A stretch of DNA of 47,817 nt from Verrucomicrobiota bacterium (GTDB lineage Bacteria; Verrucomicrobiota; Verrucomicrobiia; Limisphaerales; UBA1100): NCBI GenBank assembly GCA_030747505.1, contig JASLKQ010000015.1, positions 1-47,817 on the forward strand, read 5' to 3'. Positions 27,570 through 35,581 of this stretch are shown here, in pieces (within the stretch, counting starts at the first letter, position 1; the number at the start of each line of letters is the position of its first letter). The position numbers and the translations under genes were made by a program. The notes beneath the pieces are model-generated. The model did no database searches. It was not told where the DNA came from and was given only the letters and a program-made list of their open reading frames with translations.

Positions 27570-27645
27570 TGGCACGGCGAGAGGGAGTCGAACCCCCAAC
27601 CTGCGGTTTTGGAGACCGCTGCTCTACCAATTGAGCTATCGCCGT
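27570..27645 (-). tRNA. tRNA-Trp(CCA)
   Basis: The minus strand folds into a cloverleaf. The acceptor ACGGCGA at the 5' end (27645) pairs with TCGCCGT, the D-arm is AGCTCAATTGGTAGAGC, and the anticodon stem GCGGT/ACCGC carries loop CTCCAAA with anticodon CCA. The T-arm contains GGTTCGACTCC and CCA is encoded at 27572-27570. A tRNA-Trp between tuf and secE is a common bacterial arrangement. Confidence 0.96.
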
Positions 27646-27711
27646 CCAATACCCGAATCGGGGCCCGGTGCGGATATCTTTCAATCTCACACCAGCAAAA
27701 ACATCCGGTTC

Positions 27712-28920
27712 CTAGTCCTCAATCGAAGTTACCCGACCAGAACCAATGGTCCGGCCACCTTCACGAATCGCAAAAGTCAGGCCTTCTTCCATCGCCACGG
27801 GCTGATGCAACTCCACATTAATGACCACATTGTCACCCGGCATTGCCATCTCGACATCATTCTTATCGTCACTATCACGCAACTCATGAATGCTCCCGGT
27901 AATATCAGAGGTACGGAAGAAGAACTGCGGACGATAACCTTTAAAGAACGGCTTATGACGTCCACCCTCTTCCTTGTTCAGCACATAAATCTGCGCCTTA
28001 AACTTCAAATGCGGCTTAATGGTGCCCGGTTTGGCCAGCACCTGACCCCGAAGCACATCACCCTTCTTCTGACCGCGGAGCAGTGCCCCAACGTTTTCGC
28101 CCGCACGGGCTTCATCGAGTAGTTTACGGAACATCTCGATATCGGTCACAGTTGTGGTCACGGTGTCTTTCAGACCCACAATTTCGATCTCTTCCATCTT
28201 CTTAATCACACCACGTTCTACACGTCCTGTGGCCACCAACCCGCGACCTTCAATGATGAAGGTGTCCTCAATACACATAAGGAAGTCCTTCTCGTCATCA
28301 CGCTTCGGCAGGGGGATAAACTCATCACAGGCCTTTAGAAGATCCTTGATCGCCGTCACCCATTTCTCCTCGCCGGCCATTGCGCCGGTGGCACTACCGC
28401 GAATAATCGGGGTGTCATCTCCGGGGAAATCATACTTACTGAGCAACTCACGAATCTCCATTTCCACAAGATCGAGCAACTCGTCATCGTCCACCAGATC
28501 AGATTTATTGAGATAGACAACAATCGAAGGCACACCCACCTGACGTGCTAAAAGCACGTGCTCATTGGTTTGAGGCATCGGCCCGGTTGAAGCGTCCACG
28601 CAAAGAATTGCCCCGTCCATCTGCGCAGCACCGGTGATCATGTTCTTCACATAGTCAGCGTGTCCCGGACAATCCACGTGGGCGTAGTGACGATCCTCAC
28701 TCTCATATTCCACGTGCGACACAGCAATAGTCACCGTCTTTGAATCATCACGCACAGTACCGCCCTTGGTGATATCTGCATATGATATAGGGGTTGCCAT
28801 ACCATCCTTGGCCTGCACTTCCACAATCGCCGCAGTGGTGGTTGACTTACCGTGATCCACGTGTCCAATCGTACCGACGTTCACGTGGGGTTTGCCTCGT
28901 ACGAACTCTTCTTTAGCCAT
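27712..28920 (-). CDS. tuf: Translation elongation factor Tu with atypical switch I
   Basis: EF-Tu delivers aminoacyl-tRNA to the ribosome. The 402-residue protein has all three domains and clear G motifs: P-loop [11 protein letters not shown] (residues 19-29), [12 protein letters not shown] (83-94), NKSD (138-141) and GSA (175-177), with C-terminal landmarks [15 protein letters not shown] and [19 protein letters not shown]. Two features differ from ordinary bacterial EF-Tu. The P-loop has GKSTTT in place of GKTTLT. Switch I has [20 protein letters not shown] where most bacteria have APEEKARGITINTSHVE, so RGIT becomes KTVT and there are about two extra residues. T64 keeps the key threonine. 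No second tuf follows fusA, so within this window this is the only EF-Tu. Confidence 0.97.
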   Translation of the reverse strand: MAKEEFVRGKPHVNVGTIGHVDHGKSTTTAAIVEVQAKDGMATPISYADITKGGTVRDDSKTVTIAVSHVEYESEDRHYAHVDCPGHADYVKNMITGAAQMDGAILCVDASTGPMPQTNEHVLLARQVGVPSIVVYLNKSDLVDDDELLDLVEMEIRELLSKYDFPGDDTPIIRGSATGAMAGEEKWVTAIKDLLKACDEFIPLPKRDDEKDFLMCIEDTFIIEGRGLVATGRVERGVIKKMEEIEIVGLKDTVTTTVTDIEMFRKLLDEARAGENVGALLRGQKKGDVLRGQVLAKPGTIKPHLKFKAQIYVLNKEEGGRHKPFFKGYRPQFFFRTSDITGSIHELRDSDDKNDVEMAMPGDNVVINVELHQPVAMEEGLTFAIREGGRTIGSGRVTSIED

Positions 28921-28966
28921 GTCGCTTTCTTATTATTAGTTGTTTTTGTTGTTAGTTATAAAAAAC

Positions 28967-29042
<76 letters not shown>

Positions 29043-29050
29043 AAACCAAG

Positions 29051-29078
29051 TCTATAAAAGCTCTTCTCTAATTGTATA
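29051..29078 (-). promoter_or_regulatory. Candidate promoter for tRNA-Thr and tuf
   Basis: On the minus strand TATACA (29078-29073) is followed after 16 bases by TATAGA (29056-29051), 8 bases before the tRNA-Thr 5' end. The region is AT-rich and is the only sizeable gap ahead of the cluster. The -35 match is weak. Confidence 0.38.
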
Positions 29079-29225
29079 AAAAACGATAAAATCCCTTAGC
29101 CACTTAGCCTCATTTTTCGAGAAAGTGACTGGGTTTTCTTCGTTTTTTCCGCCAAAAATATCCAATCAGAAATGATCGACGGGTGCGGGAAAATAGCGTT
29201 TAACGCCGTCTCGTCAACACTTTTT

Positions 29226-30200
29226 TCACTTTTTCCTCCAGATTTGGTCAGATCTTGGTGATTCTGGAAGCCCCAATGCCCGTGCCGCGTTGCGAAAATG
29301 CATTTTAGCTATTAGATTCAGTTCCTTTTCGCCCCCTGTTTTCACGAGTTCCTTTGCCACTTCATCGACCTGTTTTCCTCCGCCTTTGGGCAATAAAACC
29401 CCTGATTTTTCGCTTAATTCAGCCATTTTTTGGACAAAAACATCGCGCGCGAGGATAGATGCACCGGCTACTGCCAAGTCTTCCTCAGCTCTATGTCTTT
29501 GAATAAGATCCAGCCCGCGACCTAATTCCATCAACGCATCGGCAACCGTCGACTTACTTCGAGCAAATTGATCACTAATGGCCCTTTCAGGAGCGGGATT
29601 CATCTCTGAGCGACGTTCAAGTAGGTTCTCAATGACCCGGGCATGACCCCAGGCGAGTATTTTGTTTACCGTGCGCATCTTGGCATGCATCCGGTTGTAT
29701 GATTCTGGACCAATGGGAACCACACTCCAAATGCAACCTGGAGTGCTTCTAATAATCTTTGCCAACTCAGCAATTCGCTTATCACTCGTTACTCTCTTGG
29801 AATCTCTAATTCCCTGTTCCTGCCAATGCCTTACCACTGGTTCATTCACGTAAACCGCAGCCACCACCAATGGACCAAAAAAATCACCCTTTCCCGATTC
29901 ATCCACCCCCAGGCGAGGACGGATAAAATCCGGATTAATCTCTGCCTCATACCCAAGTCGTGCCTCTTTGAGTATTTCCGGCTCCAGCACAAACTCAATA
30001 AATTCCCGGGTCCCTTTCCCCTGCACCAACAACTTCCCGCTGGTGTAATAATTAACGTTCAATTTATCACAATGCCCTGCAAAGCGGGTGTGCGGCACCT
30101 CACGCATCTCATAGTCATGGGCCAACAAGTAAGCCTCAAGTTGCACCGCTTGTTCGTCAGTGAGCTTGCAGGTGTAGGATGTCAGCGCCGCCTCGCCCAT
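29226..30200 (-). CDS. rnhC: Ribonuclease HIII
   Basis: This enzyme cuts RNA in RNA-DNA hybrids. The 324-residue protein has an N-terminal TBP-like substrate-binding region (DUF3378, about residues 8-85) and then the RNase HII/HIII catalytic domain with GVDESGKGDFFGPLVVAAVY (D100, E101 and the GKGD typical of HIII), IRDSKRVTSDKRI and EEDLAVAGASILARD. The N-terminal domain and the DESGKGD motif separate it from RNase HII. The ATG at 30200 shares a base with the stop of the upstream DUF1080 gene (TAATG), so the two are probably co-transcribed although functionally unrelated. Confidence 0.95.
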   Translation of the reverse strand: MGEAALTSYTCKLTDEQAVQLEAYLLAHDYEMREVPHTRFAGHCDKLNVNYYTSGKLLVQGKGTREFIEFVLEPEILKEARLGYEAEINPDFIRPRLGVDESGKGDFFGPLVVAAVYVNEPVVRHWQEQGIRDSKRVTSDKRIAELAKIIRSTPGCIWSVVPIGPESYNRMHAKMRTVNKILAWGHARVIENLLERRSEMNPAPERAISDQFARSKSTVADALMELGRGLDLIQRHRAEEDLAVAGASILARDVFVQKMAELSEKSGVLLPKGGGKQVDEVAKELVKTGGEKELNLIAKMHFRNAARALGLPESPRSDQIWRKK

Positions 30201-30970
30201 TACTTCTCCAGCACCATTAGCTCCACTTTACGGAACTCCACCGGATGACTTTCGGACTGCAAAGAAATGTAACCTTCCTTTAGGGCCAGATTCCCCTCCT
30301 TAATCAATTTCTTTGCATCCTCATCCTTCGGATCATATTGAGATTTACTATAACTCATCACTTCCTCGCCATTCACAAAATGTTTAATCACTTCTCCTCC
30401 GCGAACTTCGACCTCCACTCTCACCCACTGGTCTCCCCGAAAGGTTTTGGATTTACTGCCAAAACAATGCCGGGTCTGCAATTTTCCATCCATCACCACG
30501 TTGGTCCCGGGCGTACAAAGATTGGCCGTGCTACGCTTGCCTTTTTCCTTTCCTCCCAACAACTGCACCTCAATGGACACGGGAAAATCCTGATCCACGC
30601 GCATCGTCTTGGGATCCTGACAATGCAGCATGATCCCACTGTTACGCCAGGCCCACCCCGGCCCACCGGTTAACTGTTCACCCACAAACCGGTATTCAAC
30701 TGCCACGCGGTAATGGGAGACATTTGCTTTATAAAAAATATGGCCAAATTGTTCCCCAAACGCCTTGTAACCTGAGTAGTCCACTTTCAACAGGCCGTTC
30801 TCCACACGAAAAGTGTTCTTATAATTTTCTCCAGCCTTTTGGCCTTTTATCTTGGGCGTCCAGCCTTCCAAATCTTTCCCGTTAAAAATCGGGGCCCATT
30901 CTGCGGCCACTGACTTCATGCCTAAAACGCATAACACTGCCACGACTACTATTTTGGAAATCAATTGCAT
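30200..30970 (-). CDS. Secreted DUF1080 (3-keto-disaccharide hydrolase-type) protein
   Basis: From the ATG at 30970 the product has 256 residues, starting with a signal peptide (MQLISKIVVVAVLCVLGMKS, cleavage likely after VAA near residue 23). The mature part is a DUF1080 jelly-roll domain with WAPIFNGKDLEGWTPKIKG, RNSGIMLHCQDPKTM, PVSIEVQLLGG and GYISLQSESHPVEFRKVELM. The family is abundant in Verrucomicrobiota and Planctomycetes, where members act on modified glycosides. The exact substrate cannot be read here. AGAAAGGC precedes the ATG. An in-frame extension upstream to 31144 would overlap mutY and lacks the signal peptide at its start, so it is rejected. Confidence 0.88.
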   Translation of the reverse strand: MQLISKIVVVAVLCVLGMKSVAAEWAPIFNGKDLEGWTPKIKGQKAGENYKNTFRVENGLLKVDYSGYKAFGEQFGHIFYKANVSHYRVAVEYRFVGEQLTGGPGWAWRNSGIMLHCQDPKTMRVDQDFPVSIEVQLLGGKEKGKRSTANLCTPGTNVVMDGKLQTRHCFGSKSKTFRGDQWVRVEVEVRGGEVIKHFVNGEEVMSYSKSQYDPKDEDAKKLIKEGNLALKEGYISLQSESHPVEFRKVELMVLEK

Positions 30971-31053
30971 GCCTTTCTGTACACCAGCTTGGCGACTGCG
31001 CAAACGTAAAACGCTTTGACAAGCCAGAGTTTGTGCCTTGAGGTTCCCCGCCT

Positions 31054-32082
31054 GTGCCTCACTGCCGCAAAGCCCGCCGTCTGGTTCCCAAGCTGTTGGC
31101 TTGGTACCAGACACATGCACGGGATTTGCCTTGGCGACACACATCAGACCCCTATGCCATCTGGGTTTCTGAAATCATGTTGCAGCAAACCCAGGTGACC
31201 ACCGTTATCCCCTACTGGAAACGCTGGATGCGCACCCTGCCTACACTCCAAAAACTGGCACGGGCCAAACCTGCGCGCATCCTTAAACTCTGGGAAGGCT
31301 TGGGTTATTATTCGCGCGCACGGAATCTGCAATCGGCAGCCCAAAAAATCGTGACTGAACACGCCGGAATTTTCCCGAATGAACCTGAACAAATAAGGGA
31401 ACTTCCTGGCGTTGGCCGTTACACCACTGGGGCCATCAGTAGTATTGCCTTTGGGCAAGCCGAACCCATTGTTGATGGAAACATTGTCCGTATCCTAACT
31501 CGGATTTTTGGCATTCAGCAAAATCCCAAGGAAAAGAAAACACAGGAGAAAATTTGGCAGCTGGCTCAAACACTAGTCAGTGCAGCAAAAGATTGTTCGA
31601 GCCTAAACCAGTCGCTCATGGAATTGGGAGCCACGGTCTGCCACCCTAGCCAGCCCGAATGTGAAAATTGCCCGGTGGCCCGCAGTTGCGCTGCCAAACG
31701 CGAAAAAAACACCCACCTCATTCCGGCCAGGGGAAAACCAATCCGATACGAGGATAAGGAAATTAAAGTGTATCTCCTTGCGCACAATGGGAAAATACTT
31801 TTACAGCAACGGCCTGAGGGTATTACCAACGCCGGTTTCTGGGAACTGCCCAATAATGAAACCGGACCTGAAATAACACTTCCAAAACGGGCCCGCCCCA
31901 TCACCTCAGCCAAACACAATATCACAAAGTACCGGATTAAACTGAATGCCTATTCTATCAAACCGGGCCCATTTAAGGGGAGATGGTTTACTTTTTCGGA
32001 TCTAAGGAAATTCCCGGTATCCGCCGCCCACCGAAAGATTTTGAAGTTCCTTGAACCTCACGTGAGCCGTACAATTGAGTAA
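31054..32082 (+). CDS. mutY: A/G-specific adenine glycosylase MutY
   Basis: MutY removes adenine mispaired with 8-oxoguanine. The 342-residue protein has the glycosylase domain with catalytic E40 (WVSEIMLQQTQV), the helix-hairpin-helix LPGVGRYTTGAI and D141 (IVDGNIVRIL). The iron-sulphur ligands are C196, C203, C206 and C212 (spacing 6-2-5). The C-terminal Nudix-like 8-oxoG recognition domain follows (about residues 235-335, KILLQQRPEG and GFWELP). It begins with GTG at 31054, preceded by GAGG at 31040 and by an in-frame stop (31039-31041), so no longer start exists. It is divergent from the DUF1080 gene, and its last 95 bases overlap the opposite-strand CAP gene. Confidence 0.95.
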   Translation: MPHCRKARRLVPKLLAWYQTHARDLPWRHTSDPYAIWVSEIMLQQTQVTTVIPYWKRWMRTLPTLQKLARAKPARILKLWEGLGYYSRARNLQSAAQKIVTEHAGIFPNEPEQIRELPGVGRYTTGAISSIAFGQAEPIVDGNIVRILTRIFGIQQNPKEKKTQEKIWQLAQTLVSAAKDCSSLNQSLMELGATVCHPSQPECENCPVARSCAAKREKNTHLIPARGKPIRYEDKEIKVYLLAHNGKILLQQRPEGITNAGFWELPNNETGPEITLPKRARPITSAKHNITKYRIKLNAYSIKPGPFKGRWFTFSDLRKFPVSAAHRKILKFLEPHVSRTIE

Positions 32083-32581
32083 AATAATAACATTGGTGTT
32101 CCTCTTTTGGAGATTTCCCGACCGCGACACCAATACCAGTCACGCTGTACTGTGGATTTTCAAGAGCTGCCTTGTGTGAAGGGCTACGCATCCAACTTTC
32201 CAGTGCTCCTTGAGCAAGATCCGTACGACCCCAAACCCGTGCCAGATTTTCTGATTTTTTGAGCCCAGCACCATACAAGCTCATCTGTTTAAAACGATCT
32301 CGGGAACCTTGGTGGCTCCATGCAATAATGCCCTGAGCCATTCCTGCACTATGTTTTCTAGCAATCGCATTAATCTTGGTAATCATAAGTAATCGGGGCA
32401 GGTTCCGTTCCTCACGATACTGGTTCACCTTGATATGAAGACTTTGAACCAATCCCTCTAGTTCTTTTTTATTTTCGTTTGGTTGAATACCAACCTCAAC
32501 TTTTCGAAGCGGGCTTTGGACCTGTCTGGCGCACCCGAACATCAGTACCGTGAAAATTAGGCTAAATAAACTCAACTGCAT
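31988..32581 (-). CDS. CAP/SCP-domain (YkwD-like) putative lipoprotein
   Basis: From ATG at 32581 the product has 197 residues. It starts MQLSLFSLIFTVLMFGCARQ, a hydrophobic signal ending in a possible lipobox with C17, although position -3 is M, unlike the usual L. A CAP domain follows (about residues 50-172) with the cavity residues H90 (AWSHQGS), E111 (SENLARV) and H136 (RSPSHKAALENPQY) and the end VTGIGVAVG. Bacterial CAP proteins are secreted and mostly of unknown function. The upstream in-frame extension to 32806 lies across the next gene and is rejected. The last 31 codons overlap mutY in antisense. Confidence 0.85.
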   Translation of the reverse strand: MQLSLFSLIFTVLMFGCARQVQSPLRKVEVGIQPNENKKELEGLVQSLHIKVNQYREERNLPRLLMITKINAIARKHSAGMAQGIIAWSHQGSRDRFKQMSLYGAGLKKSENLARVWGRTDLAQGALESWMRSPSHKAALENPQYSVTGIGVAVGKSPKEEHQCYYFTQLYGSREVQGTSKSFGGRRIPGISLDPKK

Positions 32582-32669
32582 TTTTCGTCCGTCTAGAGAA
32601 AAGATTCTCTCAGTTACCCAAATAATAAATCCTATAATAAGCTGCGTATTTGAATTGGCTGGCCTATGG

Positions 32670-33164
32670 CTACCTTTGTCGCACTTCAATTTCATTAATG
32701 TTGAAATAATCCATCCGTTTATCCTTACGTACCCCATCCGCATCCACCTGTAGAATACAATGGTCCCCCTCGGTCTTGGCGATGCGGTACAAAAGAAAAT
32801 CTCCATTACGCGTCCGCATAAAGAGCTGCTCAGTTAACCCATCAGGATTAAGTTTCATAAAGCGACCCAGTTCGCTCTCAATAAATTTCCTATTAAACTT
32901 CACATTGGCACTGCTGTAGGTGGCCAATACTACCGGAGCTGCTGCTGCAACCGAAGAAGGGGGTGGTGGCGGTGGAGGTGACGGCGAATCCGTTCCCGAG
33001 GCACCAATCATGCCCGGCACCTGCACCACCGGCATCCAATTGGCACACCCCTCATACCATGCCTGATCAGTAGGCAAAATCTCACCACGCTTGAGGTATT
33101 CTCGAGCCTCTTCAATGGGATAAGGCCCAAAAGCCTGCCCATCTCGAGTAAAATGCAGTAGCAC
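32670..33164 (-). CDS. GYF_2 (DUF4339)-domain protein with proline-rich linker
   Basis: The 164-residue product starts with GTG at 33164, directly after an in-frame stop. Residues 1-50 form a GYF_2 domain: FTRDGQAFGPYPIEEAREYL, then TDQAWYEGCANWMPV. A proline run (SPSPPPPPPPSS, about 60-71) and an alanine stretch follow. The C-terminal domain of about 85 residues (including RFMKLNPDGLTEQLFMRTRN and KRMDYFNINEIEVRQR) is not a family I recognise. GYF domains typically bind proline-rich peptides, so self-association through its own linker is conceivable (inference). No signal peptide is seen. Confidence 0.75.
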   Translation of the reverse strand: MLLHFTRDGQAFGPYPIEEAREYLKRGEILPTDQAWYEGCANWMPVVQVPGMIGASGTDSPSPPPPPPPSSVAAAAPVVLATYSSANVKFNRKFIESELGRFMKLNPDGLTEQLFMRTRNGDFLLYRIAKTEGDHCILQVDADGVRKDKRMDYFNINEIEVRQR

Positions 33165-33247
33165 CTAGGAACTCTGCAATCCACAGGCAAACTTGGCAAA
33201 CCGATTCGGTGATCGACATCCGACAACCTTATTGATAGAAAGCTGCC

Positions 33248-33703
33248 ATGAAAGCCCGTGTTCTCATTATCGCAGTAGTGACGTGTCTACTCATCACCAA
33301 TAATATTCAGGCTCAATCTCACCCTCATCCGACTCGCAACCGCCTTCCAGACGGTTCCCCTGAGGCCATGATGACTGAAGTCATCGTGCGCCCCTTGAGT
33401 CTGGCCGGAACCGTGCTGGGTGGTGTCATCCACGTGATCACCTGGCCTTTTGCCGCACTGGGAGGACAAGACACCACCGAATCGAAACGGCAACTGATCG
33501 ACAAACCACTGGAAGCAACTTTCAAAAGACCTTTAGGTGACATTAGCCGACTTAAGGAGATTAACCGGGGCAAACCTCTGCCCGGTAAAAGTTCCTCAAA
33601 GACAGTGCCCATGACTGTAATCAAGGCTTCCAAGCCTACTCCAACTCCGAACCCAACCAAGCCAGAAACTCCTGAAAAGAAAACGAAGCCCATTCAGGAT
33701 TAA
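33248..33703 (+). CDS. Small secreted or periplasmic protein with RPL-G-TVLG/RPLG motif
   Basis: The 151-residue product has a signal peptide (MKARVLIIAVVTCLLITNNI, cleavage likely after QAQ at residue 23). A short hydrophobic, membrane-associated stretch follows, RPLSLAGTVLGGVIHVITWP, then FAALGGQ and a later FKRPLGDI. This RPLx...GTVLG...PF...ALGG...RPLG pattern recurs in small uncharacterised envelope proteins of many Gram-negative bacteria, as I recall it. The C-terminus is a Lys, Pro and Thr-rich tail. No enzymatic role can be suggested. It is divergent from the GYF gene and 75 bases before a membrane protein gene on the same strand. Confidence 0.75.
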   Translation: MKARVLIIAVVTCLLITNNIQAQSHPHPTRNRLPDGSPEAMMTEVIVRPLSLAGTVLGGVIHVITWPFAALGGQDTTESKRQLIDKPLEATFKRPLGDISRLKEINRGKPLPGKSSSKTVPMTVIKASKPTPTPNPTKPETPEKKTKPIQD

Positions 33704-33778
33704 AAACACCTATAACCTCCCTCAATAACAAACACAGTGGTCATGCAACCCGCACGCTCTGAAGAGGAGCCACCCATC

Positions 33779-34129
33779 ATGGAGCAAACCCGGACAGTAG
33801 AGGATCAAAAAACCACTATTCAGGAAACCGGAGCGCGCCCCAGTGTACTAGCCATACTCTGTGTCTTTTGCGCCTCCTTGGGTATGCTTTTTTTTCCGGC
33901 AGTAGTGGCCATTCCCCTGGGCATCTACGCTCTGAAGTATATCAATGAAAGTGACGGACGATTAAGCGGTCGCCAAATGGCCGTTACAGGCTTGTGCGTA
34001 GCCATTACCTCCCTCTCCCTTTGGCTCGTAATCTTTAGCTTAAGTTGGTTGGGGATAAAAATCCTTACGACTTTGACAAACCTGCTGGGAGGAGCCTTTA
34101 AACTGGTAACCGCCCCTTTCGGTAACTAG
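33779..34129 (+). CDS. Small membrane protein, DUF4190-like
   Basis: From ATG at 33779 the product has 116 residues. A hydrophilic N-terminus of about 20 residues precedes two hydrophobic regions (about 22-50 and 68-93). The segment IPLGIYALKYINESDGRLSG then RQMAVTGLCVAI has the look of the DUF4190 family (paired membrane helices around a G-x-x-A-L-x-x-I ... G-R-G-M-A-I-A-G-L pattern). Starts at 33737 (GTG) and 33743 (ATG) are possible, but GAGGAG at 33764-33769 lies 9 bases before 33779, so that start is chosen. The function is unknown. It converges on the anti-sigma-like gene with 17 bases between them. Confidence 0.7.
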   Translation: MEQTRTVEDQKTTIQETGARPSVLAILCVFCASLGMLFFPAVVAIPLGIYALKYINESDGRLSGRQMAVTGLCVAITSLSLWLVIFSLSWLGIKILTTLTNLLGGAFKLVTAPFGN

Positions 34130-34146
34130 GGCAGCAGGAAGTTTGA

Positions 34147-35577
34147 TTATTTCTTGGGAGCGGGCGTATCGGCCTTGAGATTGACTGCCGGCCGATGGGA
34201 ACCCGAAGGTGTCTGGAAAGCATCCAGTCGGTAGTTGTCCTTGCCAATTCGCGTATTACCTAACAATCGAAACTGAGGCACGTAAAGAGCTTCTCGATTA
34301 ACCGCCTTCTTACCTGCCGACTGAGCGATTTTCTCAGTCTCTTTTCTATCCGCAGAGAGACCTGCCCCGGGTAAAGGAATGGACCTCTCTAATTTGGGAG
34401 AAGCTGAAAAACTTCTATTGGACCCTGATATACCGTTTTCTGCTGGTATAGCACCATCGAGAGTCGCCTCAATCACCACCATCTGTTGCAACGTTTTGTT
34501 ATTACCCTGCACACGAAAGTAGAACTGGCCTTGGTCCCGTGAATCCGTTACCGCATCACGGACTTCCGTCTTGCTGGGTGTTTGTCCTCTTTGTTTCCTC
34601 AATTCACCCTTTGCCAGCTCAATCCCATTCCCGGAGTTGTCATATTTTTCTTCATTAATCACGTTACCGGTATAAACCGATCCATCCTGATCAAGTATCC
34701 TTACGATGTTACCTCTGCGTTCTACCTGAAAATTGAGCAACACAGGCTGAGGTATAGATTTTTGCCTGCGTTTAGAAGATGCATTACTGGTCACACTCGC
34801 TTGCCGGAAGTTTTGGCGCAATTGACTAAGATTATTATAGTAGTTAGACTGATGAGGCTGGATTCCCCTGCCATGCGGCACGGGTGGTGCACTGCGGGCT
34901 GTTAATGCCTTGTGAGTCGGTGCTGCTGAGCGGATTGCACGAGGCACAGAAGCAGGAGAATTGGCGCGGCGAGGGGTCAAACCGCCCTTACTCATACGAA
35001 GATTTTGTTTCTCTTCTGCCGGCGGGGCAGGAGCCTCTGCGGCGGCTAATCCAAATGGGGCAGGCACCGGTTTGGCCGGAGAAATTTTCTTGGGTTCATT
35101 TAAGGCAGTGACATCCGCTGTCTCCTTGGCGACACTCGGCACCGTGAGTGCTCTTGATGAAGTAGCAGCACTTTCAGATCTGATATCCCTATCCTCCAAA
35201 CCTAATTTTCCCCCGGACTCTGCTGATCCTTCGGCTGCAGGGATTGGTTTTGGAGATTTTGGATCGGCCGCCGCCAATTCCATTGGGTAAGTAGCCTTGG
35301 AAGCGGAATTGAAATCCAGTGAGAACACCAGTGCCAGAGCGCAAACGGCTCCTCCCATCACCCAAGGTAACCAGGCAGGCATTCCTCTCTCTTCAGCAAC
35401 AGGTCTCTGGGGAGTTTTTTCCGGATAAACCCGCTTAACTTCTCCCTGCAACATGGTGCGGGTGGCTTCATCCAGTGTAATGGGCTCATTCTCCAGCTCC
35501 CTGCGGCGGTGCTGGGCATAAGCCTCCAGACGCCCATCAATGGGGTCTGAACCCGGGTTGTTCTGGTTTTGCTCCAT
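34147..35577 (-). CDS. Single-pass membrane protein, probable anti-sigma partner
   Basis: The product is 476 residues from ATG at 35577, 4 bases after the sigma gene stop, with AAAGGATAAGAG as binding site. Residues 1-66 are hydrophilic and would be cytoplasmic (RLEAYAQHRRRELENE, ITLDEATRTMLQGEVKRVYP). One membrane segment follows at about 67-88 (PWVMGGAVCALALVFSLDF), then about 390 residues outside that are rich in Ala, Pro, Ser, Arg and Gln. A more structured part lies at about 275-370 (LLNFQVERRGNIVRILDQDG, QGQFYFRVQGNNKTLQQMVV). No named domain is recognised. Linkage to the ECF sigma gene and the in-out layout suggest it holds that sigma factor at the membrane. Confidence 0.72.
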   Translation of the reverse strand: MEQNQNNPGSDPIDGRLEAYAQHRRRELENEPITLDEATRTMLQGEVKRVYPEKTPQRPVAEERGMPAWLPWVMGGAVCALALVFSLDFNSASKATYPMELAAADPKSPKPIPAAEGSAESGGKLGLEDRDIRSESAATSSRALTVPSVAKETADVTALNEPKKISPAKPVPAPFGLAAAEAPAPPAEEKQNLRMSKGGLTPRRANSPASVPRAIRSAAPTHKALTARSAPPVPHGRGIQPHQSNYYNNLSQLRQNFRQASVTSNASSKRRQKSIPQPVLLNFQVERRGNIVRILDQDGSVYTGNVINEEKYDNSGNGIELAKGELRKQRGQTPSKTEVRDAVTDSRDQGQFYFRVQGNNKTLQQMVVIEATLDGAIPAENGISGSNRSFSASPKLERSIPLPGAGLSADRKETEKIAQSAGKKAVNREALYVPQFRLLGNTRIGKDNYRLDAFQTPSGSHRPAVNLKADTPAPKK

Positions 35578-35581
35578 TCTC

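Noticed and set aside
27400-28122. Plus-strand open frame of about 240 codons across the tRNAs and the end of tuf
   Set aside because: It reads through tRNA-Ser and tRNA-Trp in antisense and gives the well-known false peptide with RGSRTPNLRFW. The tRNAs and tuf explain the sequence.
29205-29225. GCGTTTAACGC-like palindrome after rnhC as a terminator
   Set aside because: Too short a stem with almost no loop and no following T run.
30971-31144. N-terminal extension of the DUF1080 gene to 31144
   Set aside because: It would bury the signal peptide internally and overlap the start of mutY on the other strand.
32582-32806. N-terminal extension of the CAP gene to 32806
   Set aside because: It would overlap the end of the GYF_2 gene and put the signal sequence in the middle.
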